From the NCBI GenBank assembly GCA_964035545.1, contig CAXIUT010000183.1:1364001-1428000 (forward strand): a stretch of 64,000 nucleotides of DNA, written 5' to 3'. Each line of letters begins with the position of its first letter. Positions within the stretch are counted from its first letter, which is position 1. The translations under genes and the position numbers were made by a program. The notes beneath the pieces are model-generated. The model did not search any database and was not told the DNA's origin. It saw nothing but the letters and a program-made list of their open reading frames with translations. Of this stretch, positions 16,301 to 32,716 are shown piece after piece. This stretch comes from Bugula neritina. Lineage: Eukaryota > Bryozoa > Gymnolaemata > Cheilostomatida > Bugulidae.

Positions 16301-19300
16301 AACATACTGAAATATACTGCGACACCTAGCAATACACTGTAACATACTGAAATATGCTCTAGCACACTGAAATACAATGCAACACATTGAAATATACTGC
16401 AACATACCTAAATATACGGTAATATACTGAAATTTACTGTAACGCAATGCAAAATACTGCAACATACTGAAATACACTGCAACATACTACCACATATTGA
16501 AATACACTGCAACATATTGAAATACACTGCAACACATTGAAAAATACTGCAACATACTGAAATATACTGTAACACACTGAAATATACTGCAACATACTGA
16601 AATACACTGTAACATACTGAAATATACTGCAACATACTGAAATACACTGCTACATACTGAAATATACTGCAACATACTGCAACATACTGCAATACACTGT
16701 AACATACTGAAATACACTGCAATATACTACAACATATTGAAATACACTGCAACACATTGAAATACACTGCAACTTACCGAATATATGGTAAACTACTGAA
16801 ATATACTGTAACGCATTGAAAAATACTGCAACATACTGAAATATATTGCGACACATTGCAATATACTGTAACATACTGAAATATACTGTAACACACCGAA
16901 ATATACTGCATCATACTGAAATACACTGTAACATACTGAAATATACTGCAACATACTGAAATACACTGCTACATACTGCAACATACTGCAACATACTGCA
17001 ACATACTGAAATACACTGTAACATACTGAAATAAACTGCAACATACTACAACATATTGAAATACACTGCAACACATTGAAATATACTGCTACATACCTAA
17101 ATAAGCGGTAATATACTGAAATATACTGTAACACATTGAAAAAACTGCAACATACTGAAATACACTGCAACGCACTGAAATACACCGCAAAATACTACAA
17201 CATGCTGAAATACACTGTAACATATTGAAATCCACTGCAACACATTGAAATATACTGCAACATACCGAAATATATGGTAAACTAATGAAATATACTGTAA
17301 CACATTGAAAAATACCGCAACATACTGAAATATACTGCGACACATTGCAATATACTGTAACATATTGAAAAATGCTGTAGCACACTGAAATACACTGCAA
17401 CATCCTACAACATATATAAATACACTGTAACATATTGAAATACACTGCAAGAAATTGAAATAGACTGCAACATAACAAAATATATGGTAAACTACTGAAA
17501 TAGACTTTAACACATTGAAAAATACTGTAACATACAGAAATATACTGTAACACACTGAAATATACTGCAACATACTGAAATACACTGTAACATTCTGAAA
17601 TATACTGCAACGTACTGAAATACACTGCTACATACTGAAATATACTGCAACATACTGCAAAATACTGCAACATACTGAAATACACTGTAACATATTTAAG
17701 TACACTGCAACACATTGAAATATACTGCAACATGCCAAAATATATGGTAAACAACTGAAATATACTTTAACACATTGAAAAATACTGCAACATACTGAAA
17801 TATACTGCGACACTTTGCAATATACTGTAACATACCGAAATATGCTCTAGCACACTGAAATACACTGCAACTCACTGAAATATACTGCAACATACTGAAA
17901 TACACTGTGACATCCTGAAATATACTGCAACATTCTGAAATACACTGCTACATACTGAAATATACTGCAACATACTGCAACATACTGAAATACACTGCAA
18001 CATACTACAACATACTGAAATACGCTGCAACACATTGAAATATACTGCAACATACCTAAATATACGGTAATATACCGAAATATACTGTAACGCATTGCAA
18101 AATAATGCAACATACTGAAATACACTGCGACACACTGAAATACGCTGCAAAATACTACAACATACTGAAATAAACTGTAACACATTGAATTACACTGCAA
18201 TACATTGAAAAATAATGCAATATACTGAAATATACTGTAACACACTGAAATATACTGCAACATACTGAAATACACTGTAACAAACTGAAATATACTGTAA
18301 CATACTGCAACATACTGAAATACACTGTAACATACTGAGATACACTGCCGCATACTGCAACATATTGAACTACACTGCAACACATTGAAATATATTGCAA
18401 CTTATCGAATATATGGAAAACTACTGAAATTTACTGTAACGCATTGAAAAAGACTGCAACATACTGAAATATATTGCGACACATTGCAATATACTGTAAT
18501 ATACTGAAAAATGCTGTATCACACTGAAATATACTGCAATTCGCTGAAATATACTGCAACATACTGAAATACACCGCAACATCCTACAACATACTAACAT
18601 ACACTGTAACATTTCAAAATACACTGCAACACATTGAATTATACTGCAACATAACGAAATATATGGTAAACTACTGAATTATATTTTAACAAATTGAAAA
18701 ATACTGCAACATACTGAAATATACTGTAACACACTGAAGTATACTGCAACATACTGAAATACACTGTAACATACTGAAATATACTGCAACATACTGAAAT
18801 ACACCGCAACATCATACAACATACTGAAATACACTGTAACATATTGAAATACACTGCAACACATTGAAATATACTGCAACATACCGAAATATATGGTAAA
18901 CTACTGCAACACACTACAACATATTGAAATACACTGCAACACATTGAAATATACTGCAACATACCTAAATATACGGTAATATACTGAAATATACTGTAAC
19001 ACACCGAAATATACTGCAACATACTGAAATACACTGTAACATACTGAAATATACTGCAACATACTGAAATACACTGCTACATACTGAAATATACTGCAAC
19101 ATACTGAAATATACTGTAACACACTGAAGTACACTGCAACTCACTGAAATATACTGCAATATACTGAAATACACTGCAACATCCTACAAAATGCTGAAAT
19201 ACACTGTAACATATTGAAATACACTGCAACACATTGAAATATACTGCAACATACCGAAATATATGGTAAACTACTGAAATATACTGTAACACATTGAAAA

Positions 19301-22300
19301 AAACTGACATACTGAAATATACTGCGACACCTAGCAATATACTGTAACATACTGAAATCTGCTCTAGCACACTGAAATACAACGCAACTCACTGAAATAT
19401 ACTGCAACATACTGAAATACACTGCAACATCCCACAACATGCTGAAATACACTGTAACCTATTGAAATACACTGCAACACATTGAAATATACTGCAACAT
19501 GCCTAAATTTACGGTAATATAATGAAATATACTGTAACACACCGAAATATACTGCAACATACTGAAATACACTGTAACATACTGAAATATACTGCAACAT
19601 ACTGAAATACACTGCTACATACTGAAATATACTGCAACATACTGAAATACACTGAAATACACTGTAACATAATGAAATAAACTGCAACATACTACAACAT
19701 ATTGAAATACACTGCAACACATTGAGATATACTGCAACATACCTAAATATACGGTAATATACTGAAATATACTGTAACACATTGAAAAAACTGCAACATA
19801 CTGAAATACACTGCAACACACTGAAATACACCGCAAAATACTACAACATACTGAAATACTTTGTAACATATTGAAATACACTGCAACATACTACCACATA
19901 TTGAAATACACTGCAACACATTGAAATGTACTGCAACATACCGAAATATATGGTAAACTACTAAAATATACTGTAACACATTGAAAAATACTGCAACATA
20001 CTGAAATATACTGCGACACCTAGCAATATACTGTAACATACTGAAATATGCTCTAGCACACTGAAATACAATGCAACTTACTGAAATATACTGCAACATA
20101 CTGAAATACACTGCAACATCCTACAATATGCTGAAATACACAGTAACATATTGAAATACACTGCAACACTTTGAAATATACTGCAACATACCGAAATATA
20201 TGGTAAACTACTGCAACATACTACAACATACTGAAATACACTGCAACACATTGAAATATACTGCGACATACCTAAATATACGGTAATATACTGAAATATA
20301 CTGTAACACATTGAACAATACTGCAACATACTGAAATATACTGTAACACACCGAAATATACTGCAACATACTGAAATACACTGTAACATACTGAAATACA
20401 CCGCTACATACTGAAATATACTGCAACATACTGCAACATACTGAAATACACAGTAACATACTGAAATAAACTGCAACATACTACAACATATTGAAATACA
20501 CTGCAACACATTGAAATATACTGCAACATACCTAAATATACGGTAATATACTGAAATTCACTGTAACGCATTGCAAAATACTGCAACATACTGAAATTCA
20601 CTGCGACACACTGAAATACGCTGCAAAATACTGAAATACACTGTAACATACTGAAATATACTGCAACATACTGAAATACACTGCTACATACTGAAATTTA
20701 CTGCAACATACTGCAACATACTGCAATACACTGTAAAATACTGAAATACACTCCAACATACTACAACATATTGAAATACACTGCAACACATTGAAATACA
20801 CTGCAACTTACCGAATATATGGTAAACTACTGAAATATACTGTAACGCATTGAAAAGTACTGCAACATACTGGAATATATTGCGACACATTGCAATAAAC
20901 TGTAACATACTGAAAAATGCTGTAGCACACTGAAATACACTGCCATTCACTGAAATATACTGCAACATTCTGAAATACACCGCAACATCCTACAACATAC
21001 TGAAATACACTGTAACATATTGAAATACACTGCAACACATTGAAATATACTGCAACATAACGAAATATATGGTAAACTACTGAAATATATTTTAACACAT
21101 TGAAAAATACTGCAACATACTGAAATATACTGTAACACACTGAAGTACACTGCAACTCACTGAAATATACTGCAATATACTGAAATACACTGCAACATCC
21201 TACAAAATGCTGAAATACACTGTAACATATTGAAATATACTGCGACATCTAGCAATATACTGTAACATACTGAAATATGCTCTAGCACACTGAAATACAA
21301 TGTAACTCACTGAAATATACTGCAACATACTGAAATACACTGCAACATCCTACAACATGCTGAAATACACTGTAACATATTGAAATACACTGCAACACTT
21401 TGAAATATACTACAACATACCGAAATATATGGTAAACTACTGCAACACACTACAACATATTGAAATACACTGCAACACATTGAAATATACTGCAACATAC
21501 CTAAATATACGGTAATATACTGAAATATACTGTAACACACCGAAATATACTGCAACATACTGAAATACACTGTAACATACTGAAATATACTGCAACATAC
21601 TGAAATACACTGCTACATACTGAAATATACTGCAACATACTGCAACATACTGCAATACACTGTAACATACTGAAATACACTGCAATATACTACAACATAT
21701 TGAAATACACTGCAACACATTGAAATACACTGCAACTTACCGAATATATGGTAAACTACTGAAATATACTGTAACGCATTGAAAAATACTGCAACATACT
21801 GAAATATATTGCGACACATTGCAATATACTGTAACATACTGAAATATACTGTAACACACCGAAATATACTGCATCATACTGAAATACACTGTAACATACT
21901 GAAATATACTGCAACATACTGAAATACACTGCTACATACTGCAACATACTGCAACATACTGCAACATACTGAAATACACTGTAACATACTGAAATAAACT
22001 GCAACATACTACAACATATTGAAATACACTGCAACACTTTGAAATATACTGCTACATACCTAAATAAGCGGTAATATACTGAAATATACTGTAACACTTT
22101 GAAAAAACTGCAACATACTGAAATACACTGCAACGCACTGAAATACACCGCAAAATACTACAACATGCTGAAATACACTGTAACATATTGAAATCCACTG
22201 CAACACATTGAAATATACTGCAACATACCGAAATATATGGTAAACTAATGAAATATACTGTAACACATTGAAAAATACCGCAACATACTGAAATATACTG

Positions 22301-23006
22301 CGACACATTGCAATATACTGTAACATATTGAAAAATGCTGTAGCACACTGAAATACACTGCAACATCCTACAACATACCTAAATACACTGTAACATATTG
22401 AAATACACTGCAAGAAATTGAAATAGACTGCAACATAACAAAATATATGGTAAACTACTGAAATAGACTTTAACACATTGAAAAATACTGTAACATACAG
22501 AAATATACTGTAACACACTGAAATATACTGCAACATACTGAAATACACTGTAACATTCTGAAATATACTGCAACATACTGAAATACACTGCTACATACTG
22601 AAATATACTGCAACATACTGCAAAATACTGCAACATACTGAAATACACTGTAACATATTTAAGTACACTGCAACACATTGAAATATACTGCAACATGCCA
22701 AAATATATGGTAAACAACTGAAATATACTTTAACACATTGAAAAATACTGCAACATACTGAAATATACTGCGACACTTTGCAATATACTGTAACATACCG
22801 AAATATGCTCTAGCACACTGAAATACACTGCAACTCACTGAAATATACTGCAACATACTGAAATACACTGTGACATCCTGAAATATACTGCAACATTCTG
22901 AAATACACTGCTACATACTGAAATATACTGCAACATACTGCAACATACTGAAATACACTGCAACATACTACAACATACTGAAATACGCTGCAACACATTG
23001 AAATAT
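8045..23006. repeat. 7,481-bp tandem duplication (two copies)
   Basis: Copy one is about 8045-15525 and copy two about 15526-23006. The junction is visible near 15525, where a block ending GCAACACATTGAAATATAC runs into CATAACGAAATATATGG, which normally follows a different block (compare 8045). Rare variants recur at offset 7,481, for example the TATTCA-like and CTGGAATAT variants near 13390 and 20871. I found no mismatch between the copies in the lines compared. The unit includes most of the second 5,493-bp copy, so that sequence is present three times (about 2552, 8045 and 15526 onward). Confidence 0.85.
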
Positions 23007-26000
23007 ACTGCAACATACCTAAATATACGGTAATATACCGAAATATACTGTAACGCATTGCAAAATAATGCAACATACTGAAATACACTGCGACACACTG
23101 AAATACGCTGCAAAATACTACAACATACTGAAATAAACTGTAACACATTGAATTACACTGCAATACATTGAAAAATAATGCAATATACTGAAATATACTG
23201 TAACACACTGAAATATACTGCAACATACTGAAATACACTGTAACAAACTGAAATATACTGTAACATACTGCAACATACTGAAATACACTGTAACATACTG
23301 AGATACACTGCCGCATACTGCAACATATTGAACTACACTGCAACACATTAAAATATATTGCAACTTATCGAATATATGGAAAACTACTGAAATTTACTGT
23401 AACGCATTGAAAAAGACTGCAACATACTGAAATATATTGCGACACATTGCAATATACTGTAATAGACTGAAAAATGCTGTATCACACTGAAATATACTGC
23501 AATTCGCTGAAATATACTGCAACATACTGAAATACACCGCAACATCCTACAACATACTAACATACACTGTAACATTTCAAAATACACTGCAACACATTGA
23601 ATTATACTGCAACATAACGAAATATATGGTAAACTACTGAATTATATTTTAACAAATTGAAAAATACTGCAATATACTGAAATATACTGTAACACACTGA
23701 AGTATACTGCAACATACTGAAATACACTGTAACATACTGAAATATACTGCAACATACTGAAATACACCGCAACATCATACAACATACTGAAATACACTGT
23801 AACATATTGAAATACACTGCAACACATTGAAATATACTGCAACATACCGAAATATATGGTAAACTACTGCAACACACTACAACATATTGAAATACACTGC
23901 AACACATTGAAATATACTGCAACATACCTAAATATACGGTAATACACTGAAATATACTGTAACACACCGAAATATACTGCAACATACTGAAATACACTGT
24001 AACATACTGAAATATACTGCAACATACTGAAATACACTGCTACATACTGAAATATACTGCAACATACTGAAATATACTGTAACACACTGAAGTACACTGC
24101 AACTCACTGAAATATACTGCAGTATACTGAAATACACTGCAACATCCTACAAAATGCTGAAATACACTGTAACATATTGAAATACACTGCAACACATTGA
24201 AATATACTGCAACATACCGAAATATATGGTAAACTACTGAAATATACTGTAACACATTGAAAAAAACTGACATACTGAAATATACTGCGACACCTAGCAA
24301 TATACTGTAACATACTGAAATCTGCTCTAGCACACTGAAATACAACGCAACTCACTGAAATATACTGCAACATACTGAAATACACTGCAACATCCTACAA
24401 CATGCTGAAATACACTGTAACCTATTGAAATACACTGCAACACATTGAAATATACTGCAACATGCCTAAATTTACGGTAATATAATGAAATATACTGTAA
24501 CACACCGAAATATACTGCAACATACTGAAATACACTGTAACATACTGAAATATACTGCAACATACTGAAATACACTGCTACATACTGAAATATACTGCAA
24601 CATACTGAAATACACTGAAATACACTGTAACATAATGAAATAAACTGCAACATACTACAACATATTGAAATACACTGCAACACATTGAGATATACTGCAA
24701 CATACCTAAATATACGGTAATATACTGAAATATACTGTAACACATTGAAAAAACTGCAACATACTGAAATACACTGCAACACACTGAAATACACCGCAAA
24801 ATACTACAACATACTGAAATACTTTGTAACATATTGAAATACACTGCAACATACTACCACATATTGAAATACACTGCAACACATTGAAATGTACTGCAAC
24901 ATACCGAAATATATGGTAAACTACTAAAATATACTGTAACACATTGAAAAATACTGCAACATACTGAAATATACTGCGACACCTAGCAATATACTGTAAC
25001 ATACTGAAATATGCTCTAGCACACTGAAATACAATGCAACTTACTGAAATATACTGCAACATACTGAAATACACTGCAACATCCTACAATATGCTGAAAT
25101 ACACAGTAACATATTGAAATACACTGCAACACTTTGAAATATACTGCAACATACCGAAATATATGGTAAACTACTGCAACATACTACAACATACTGAAAT
25201 ACACTGCAACACATTGAAATATACTGCGACATACCTAAATATACGGTAATATACTGAAATATACTGTAACACATTGAACAATACTGCAACATACTGAAAT
25301 ATACTGTAACACACCGAAATATACTGCAACATACTGAAATACACTGTAACATACTGAAATACACCGCTACATACTGAAATATACTGCAACATACTGCAAC
25401 ATACTGAAATACACAGTAACATACTGAAATAAACTGCAACATACTACAACATATTGAAATATACTGCAACATACCTAAATATACGGTAATATACTGAAAT
25501 TCACTGTAACGCATTGCAAAATACTGCAACATACTGAAATTCACTGCGACACACTGAAATACGCTGCAAAATACTGAAATACACTGTAACATACTGAAAT
25601 ATACTGCATAATACTGAAATACACTGCTACATACTGAAATTTACTGCAACATACTGCAACATACTGCAATACACTGTAAAATACTGAAATACACTCCAAC
25701 ATACTACAACATATTGAAATACACTGCAACACATTGAAATACACTGCAACTTACCGAATATATGGTAAACTACTGAAATATACTGTAACGCATTGAAAAG
25801 TACTGCAACATACTGAAATATATTGCGACACATTGCAATAAACTGTAACATACTGAAAAATGCTGTAGCACACTGAAATACACTGCCATTCACTGAAATA
25901 TACTGCAACATACTGAAATACACCGCAACATCCTACAACATACTGAATTACACTGTAACATATTGAAATACACTGCAACACATTGAAATATACTGCAACA

Positions 26001-26580
26001 TAACGAAATATATGGTAAACTACTGAAATATATTTTAACACATTGAAAAATACTGCAACATACTGAAATATACTGTAACACACTGAAGTACACTGCAACT
26101 CACTGAAATATACTGCAATATACTGAAATACACTGCAACATCCTACAAAATGCTGAAATACACTGTAACATATTGAAATATACTGCGACATCTAGCAATA
26201 TACTGTAACATACTGAAATATCCTCTAGCACACTGAAATACAATGTAACTCACTGAAATATACTGCAACATACTGAAATACACTGCAACATCCTACAACA
26301 TGCTGAAATACACTGTAACATATTGAAATACACTGCAACACTTTGAAATATACTGCAACATACCGAAATATATGGTAAACTACTGCAACACACTACAACA
26401 TATTGAAATACACTGCAACACATTGAAATATACTGCAACATACCTAAATATACGGTTATATACTGAAATATACTGTAACACACCGAAATATACTGCAACA
26501 TACTGAAATACACTGTAACATACTGAAATATACTGCAACATACTGAAATACACTGCTACATACTGAAATATACTGCAACA
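16559..26580. repeat. 4,963-bp higher-order pair, second copy 4,943 bp offset
   Basis: Sequence from about 16559 recurs 4,963 bp downstream from about 21522. After about 25455 the offset drops to 4,943, because one 20-bp dimer (ACACTGCAACACATTGAAAT, present near 20493) is missing from the second copy. Several substitutions separate the copies, for example ATTAAAATAT near 23347 against ATTGAAATAT near 18384, and TGTAATAGACTG near 23458. The match ends at about 26580. The same 4,963-bp relationship links 9078-10560 with 14041-15525 inside the first 7,481-bp unit. The duplication is therefore older than the 7,481-bp one. Confidence 0.75.
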
Positions 26581-26689
26581 TACTGAAATATACTGTAACA
26601 CACTGAAGTACACTGCAACTCACTGAAATATACTGCAATATACTGAAATACACTGCAACATCCTACAAAATGCTGAAATACACTGTAAC

Positions 26690-28016
26690 ATATTGAAATA
26701 CACTGCAACACATTGAAATATACTGCAACATACCGAAATATATGGTAAACTACTGAAATATACTGTAACACATTGAAAAAAACTGACATACTGAAATATA
26801 CTGCGACACCTAGCAATATACTGTAACATACTGAAATATGCTCTAGCACACTGAAATACAATGCAACTCACTGAAATATACTGCAACATACTGAAATACC
26901 CTGCAACATCCTACAACATGCTGAAATACACTGTAACATATTGAAATACACTGCAACACTTTGAAATATACTGCAACATACCGAAATATATGGTAAACTA
27001 CTGCAACACACTACAACATATTGAAATACACTGCAACACATTGAAATATACTGCAACATGCCTAAATTTACGGTAATATAATGAAATATACTGTAACACA
27101 CCGAAATATACTGCAACATACTGAAATACACTGTAACATACTGAAATATACTGCAACATACTGAAATACACTGCTACATACTGAAATATACTGCAACATA
27201 CTGCAACATACTGAAATACACTGTAACATAATGAAATAAACTGCAACATACTACAACATATTGAAATACACTGCAACACATTGAAATATACTGCAACATA
27301 CCTAAATATACTGTAACACATTGAAAAAACTGCAACATACTGAAATACACTGCAACACACTGAAATACACCGCAAAATACTACAACATACTGAAATACAC
27401 TGTAACATATTGAAATCCAGTGCAACACATTGAAATATACTGCAACATACCGAAGTATATGGTAAAATAATGAAATATACTGTAACACATTGAAAAACAC
27501 CGCAACATACTGAAATATACTGCGACACATTGCAATATACTGTAACATACTGAAATATGCTGTAGCACACTGAAATACACTGCAACATCCTACAACATAC
27601 TGAAATACACTGTAACATATTGAAATACACTGCAAGAAATTGAAATAGACTGCAACACAACAAAATATATGGTAAACTAGTGAAATAGACTTTAACACAT
27701 TGAAAAATACTGCAACATACAGAAATATACTGTAACACACTGAAATATACTGCAACATACTGAAATACACTGTAACATACTGAAATATACTGCAACATAC
27801 TGAAATACACTGCTACATACTGAAATATACTGCAACATACTGCAACATGCTGCAGCATACTGAAATACGCTGTAACATACTGAAATACACTGCAACATAC
27901 TACAACATATTGAAATACACTGCAACACATTGAAATGTACTGCAACATACCGAAATATACGGTAATATACTGAAATATACTGTAACACATTGAAAAATAC
28001 TGCAACATACTGAAAT
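26690..28016. repeat. Module duplicated at 29797-31123 (3,107-bp offset)
   Basis: About 1.3 kb recurs 3,107 bp downstream with few differences, for example AAACACACC in the flanks and GTAAAATAA near 27469 against GTAAACTAA near 30576. The block contains GAAATCCAGTGCAACAC, a distinctive variant near 27413 and 30520. Related copies with the same block order begin near 49810, 52866 and 59330. It is a mobile module within the array, not simply a local duplication. Confidence 0.7.
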
Positions 28017-28154
28017 ACACTGCAACACACTGAAACACACCGCAAAAAACTACAACATACTGAAATACGCTGTAACATATTAAAACATACTGCAACATAC
28101 TGCAACCTACTGAAATACACTGCAACACACTGAAATATACCGCAAAATACTACA

Positions 28155-28700
28155 ACATACTGAAATACACTGTAACATATTGAAATACACTGCAACACAT
28201 TGAAATATACTGCAACATACCGAAATATATGGTAAACTAATGAAATATACTGTAACACATTGAAAAATACCGCAAAATACTGAAATATACTGCGACACAT
28301 TGCAATATACTGTAACATACTGAAATATGCTGTAGCACACTGAAATACACTGCAACATCCTACAACATACTGAAATACACTGTAACATATTGAAATACAC
28401 TGCAACACATTGAAATATACTGCAACATAACAAAATATATGGTAAACTACTGCAATAGACTTTAACACATTGAAAAATACTGCAACATACTGAAATATAC
28501 TGTCCCACACTGAAGTATACTGCAACATACTGAAATACACTGTAACATACTGAAATATACTGCAACATACTGAAATACACTGCTACATACTGAAATATAC
28601 TGCAACGTACTGCAACATACTCCAGCATACTGAAATACACTGTAACATACTGAAATACACTGCAACATACTACCACATATTGAAATACACTGCAACACAT
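28155..28700. repeat. Short module duplicated at 29275-29820 (1,120-bp offset)
   Basis: About 545 bp recur 1,120 bp downstream, including the distinctive CTGTCCCACACTGAAG variant near 28500 and 29620 and the ACTCCAGCA variant near 28620 and 29740. Scattered substitutions separate the copies. The CTGTCCCACAC variant also appears near 60400, so this module has a third, distant relative. Confidence 0.65.
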
Positions 28701-31700
28701 TGAAATGTACTGCAACATACCGAAATATATCGTAAACTACTAAAATATACTGTAACATATTGAAAAATACTGCAACATACTGAAATATACTGCGACACCT
28801 AGCAATAAACTGTAACATACTGAAAAATGCTGTAGCACACTGAAATACACTGCCATTCACTGAAATATACTGCAACATACTGAAATACACCGCAACATCC
28901 TACAACATACTGAAATACACTGTAACATATTGAAATACACTGCAACACATTGAAATATACTGCAACATAACGAAATATATGGTAAACTACTGAAATATAT
29001 TTTAACACATCGAAAAATACTGCAACATACTGAAATATATTTTAACACATTGAAAAATACTGCAACATACTGAAATATACTGTAACACACTGAAGTACAC
29101 TGCAACTCACTGAAATATACTGCAATATACTGAAATACACTGCAACATTCTACAAAATGCTGAAATACACTGTAACATATTGAAATATACTGCGACACCT
29201 AGCAATATACTGTAACATACTGAAATATGCTCTAGCACACTGAAATACAATGTAACTCACTGAAATATACTACAACATACTGAAATTCACTGTAACATAT
29301 TGAAATACACTGCAACACATTGAAATATACTGCAACATACCGAAATATATGGTAAACTAATGAAATATACTGTAACACATTGAAAAATACCGCAACATAC
29401 TGAAATATACTGCGACACATTGCAATATACTGTAACATACTGAAATATGCTGTAGCACACTGAAATACACTGCAACATCCTACAACATACTGAAATACAC
29501 TGTAACATATTGAAATACACTGCAACACATTGAAATATACTGCAACATAACAAAATATATGGTAAACTACTGCAATAGACTTTAACACATTGAAAAATAC
29601 TGCAACATACTGAAATATACTGTCCCACACTGAAGTATACTGCAACATACTGAAATACACTGTAACATACTGAAATATACTGCAACATACTGAAATACAC
29701 TGCTACATACTGAAATATACTGCAACGTACTGCAACATACTCCAGCAAACTGAAATACACTGTAACATACTGAAATACACTGCAACATACTACCACATAT
29801 TGAAATACACTGCAACACATTGAAATATACTGCAACATACCGAAATATATGGTAAACTACTGAAATATACTGTAACACATTGAAAAAAACTGACATACTG
29901 AAATATACTGCGACACCTAGCAATATACTGTAACATACTGAAATATGCTCTAGCACACTGAAATACAATGCAACTCACTGAAATATACTGCAACATACTG
30001 AAATACACTGCAACATCCTACAACATGCTGAAATACACTGTAACATATTGAAATACACTGCAACACTTTGAAATATACTGCAACATACCGAAATATATGG
30101 TAAACTACTGCAACACACTACAACATATTGAAATACACTGCAACACATTGAAATATACTGCAACATGCCTAAATTTACGGTAATATAATGAAATATACTG
30201 TAACACACCGAAATATACTGCAACATACTGAAATACACTGTAACATACTGAAATATACTGCAACATACTGAAATACACTGCTACATACTGAAATATACTG
30301 CAACATACTGCAACATACTGAAATACACTGTAACATAATGAAATAAACTGCAACATACTACAACATATTGGAATACACTGCAACACATTGAAATATACTG
30401 CAACATACCTAAATATACTGTAACACATTGAAAAAACTGCAACATACTGAAATACACTGCAACACACTGAAATACACCGCAAAATACTACAACATACTGA
30501 AATACACTGTAACATATTGAAATCCAGTGCAACACATTGAAATATACTGCAACATACCGAAGTATATGGTAAACTAATGAAATATACTGTAACACATTGA
30601 AAAACACCGCAACATACTGAAATATACTGCGACACATTGCAATATACTGTAACATACTGAAATATGCTGTAGCACACTGAAATACACTGCAACATCCTAC
30701 AACATACTGAAATACACTGTAACATATTGAAATACACTGCAAGAAATTGAAATAGACTGCAACACAACAAAATATATGGTAAACTAGTGAAATAGACTTT
30801 AACACATTGAAAAATACTGCAACATACAGAAATATACTGTAACACACTGAAATATACTGCAACATACTGAAATACACTGTAACATACTGAAATATACTGC
30901 AACATACTGAAATACACTGCTACATACTGAAATATACTGCAACATACTGCAACATGCTGCAGCATACTGAAATACGCTGTAACATACTGAAATACACTGC
31001 AACATACTACAACATATTGAAATACACTGCAACACATTGAAATGTACTGCAACATACCGAAATATACGGTAATATACTGAAATATACTGTAACACATTGA
31101 AAAATACTGCAACATACTGAAATATACCGCGACACCTAGCAATATACTGTAACATACTGAAATATGCTCTAGCACACTGAAATACAATGCAACTCACTGA
31201 AATATACTGCAACATACTGAAATACACTGCAACATCCTACAACATGCTGAAATACACTGTAACATATTGAAATACACTGCAACACTTTGAAATATACTGC
31301 AACATACCGAAATATATGGTAAACTACTGCAACACACTACAACATATTGAAATACACTGCAACACATTGAAATATACTGCGACATACCTAAATATACGGT
31401 AATATACTGAAATATACTGTAACACATTGAAAAATACTGCAACATACTGAAATATACTGCAACACACTGAAACACACCGCAAAAAACTACAACATACTGA
31501 AATACACTGTAACATATTAAAACATACTGCAACATACTGCAACATACTGAAATACACTGCAACATACTACAACATATTGAAATACACTGCAACACATTGA
31601 AATGTACTGCAACATACCGAAATATACGGTAATATACTGAAATATACTGTAACACATTGAAAAATACTGCAACATACTGAAATACACTGCAACACACTGA

Positions 31701-32716
31701 AACACACCGCAAAAAACTACAACATACTGAAATACACTGTAACATATTAAAACATACTGCAACATACTGCAACATACTGAAATACACTGCAACACACTGA
31801 AATATACCGCAAAATACTACAACATACTGAAATACACTGTAACATATTGAAATACACTGCAACACATTGAAATATACTGCAACATACCGAAATATATGGT
31901 AAACTAATGAAATATACTGTAACACATTGAAAAATACCGCAAAATACTGAAATATACTGCGACACATTGCAATATACTGTAACATACTGAAATATGCTGT
32001 AGCACACTGAAATACACTGCAACATCCTACAACATACTGAAATACACTGTAACATATTGAAATACACTGCAACACATTGAAATATACTGCAACATAACAA
32101 AATATATGGTAAACTACTGCAATAGACTTTAACACATTGAAAAATACTGCAACATACTGAAATATACTGTAACACACTGAAATATACTGCAACATACTGA
32201 AATACACTGTAACATACTGAAATATACTGCAACATACTGAAATACACTGCTACATACTGAAATATACTGCAACATACTGCAACATACTGCAATACACTGT
32301 AAAATACTGAAATACACTGCAACATACTACAACATATTGAAATACACTGCAACACATTGAAATACACTGCAACTTACCGAATATATGGTAAACTACTGAA
32401 ATATACTGTAACGCATTGAAAAGTACTGCAACATACTGAAATATATTGCGACACATTGCAATAAACTGTAACATACTGAAAAATGCTGTAGCACACTGAA
32501 ATACACTGCCATTCACTGAAATATACTGCAACATACTGAAATACACCGCAACATCCTACAACATACTGAAATACACTGTAACATATTGAAATACACTGCA
32601 ACACATTGAAATATACTGCAACATACCGAAATATATCGTAAACTACTGAAATATACTGTAACACATTGAAAAAAACTGCAACATACTGAAATACACTGTA
32701 ACATACTGAAATACAC

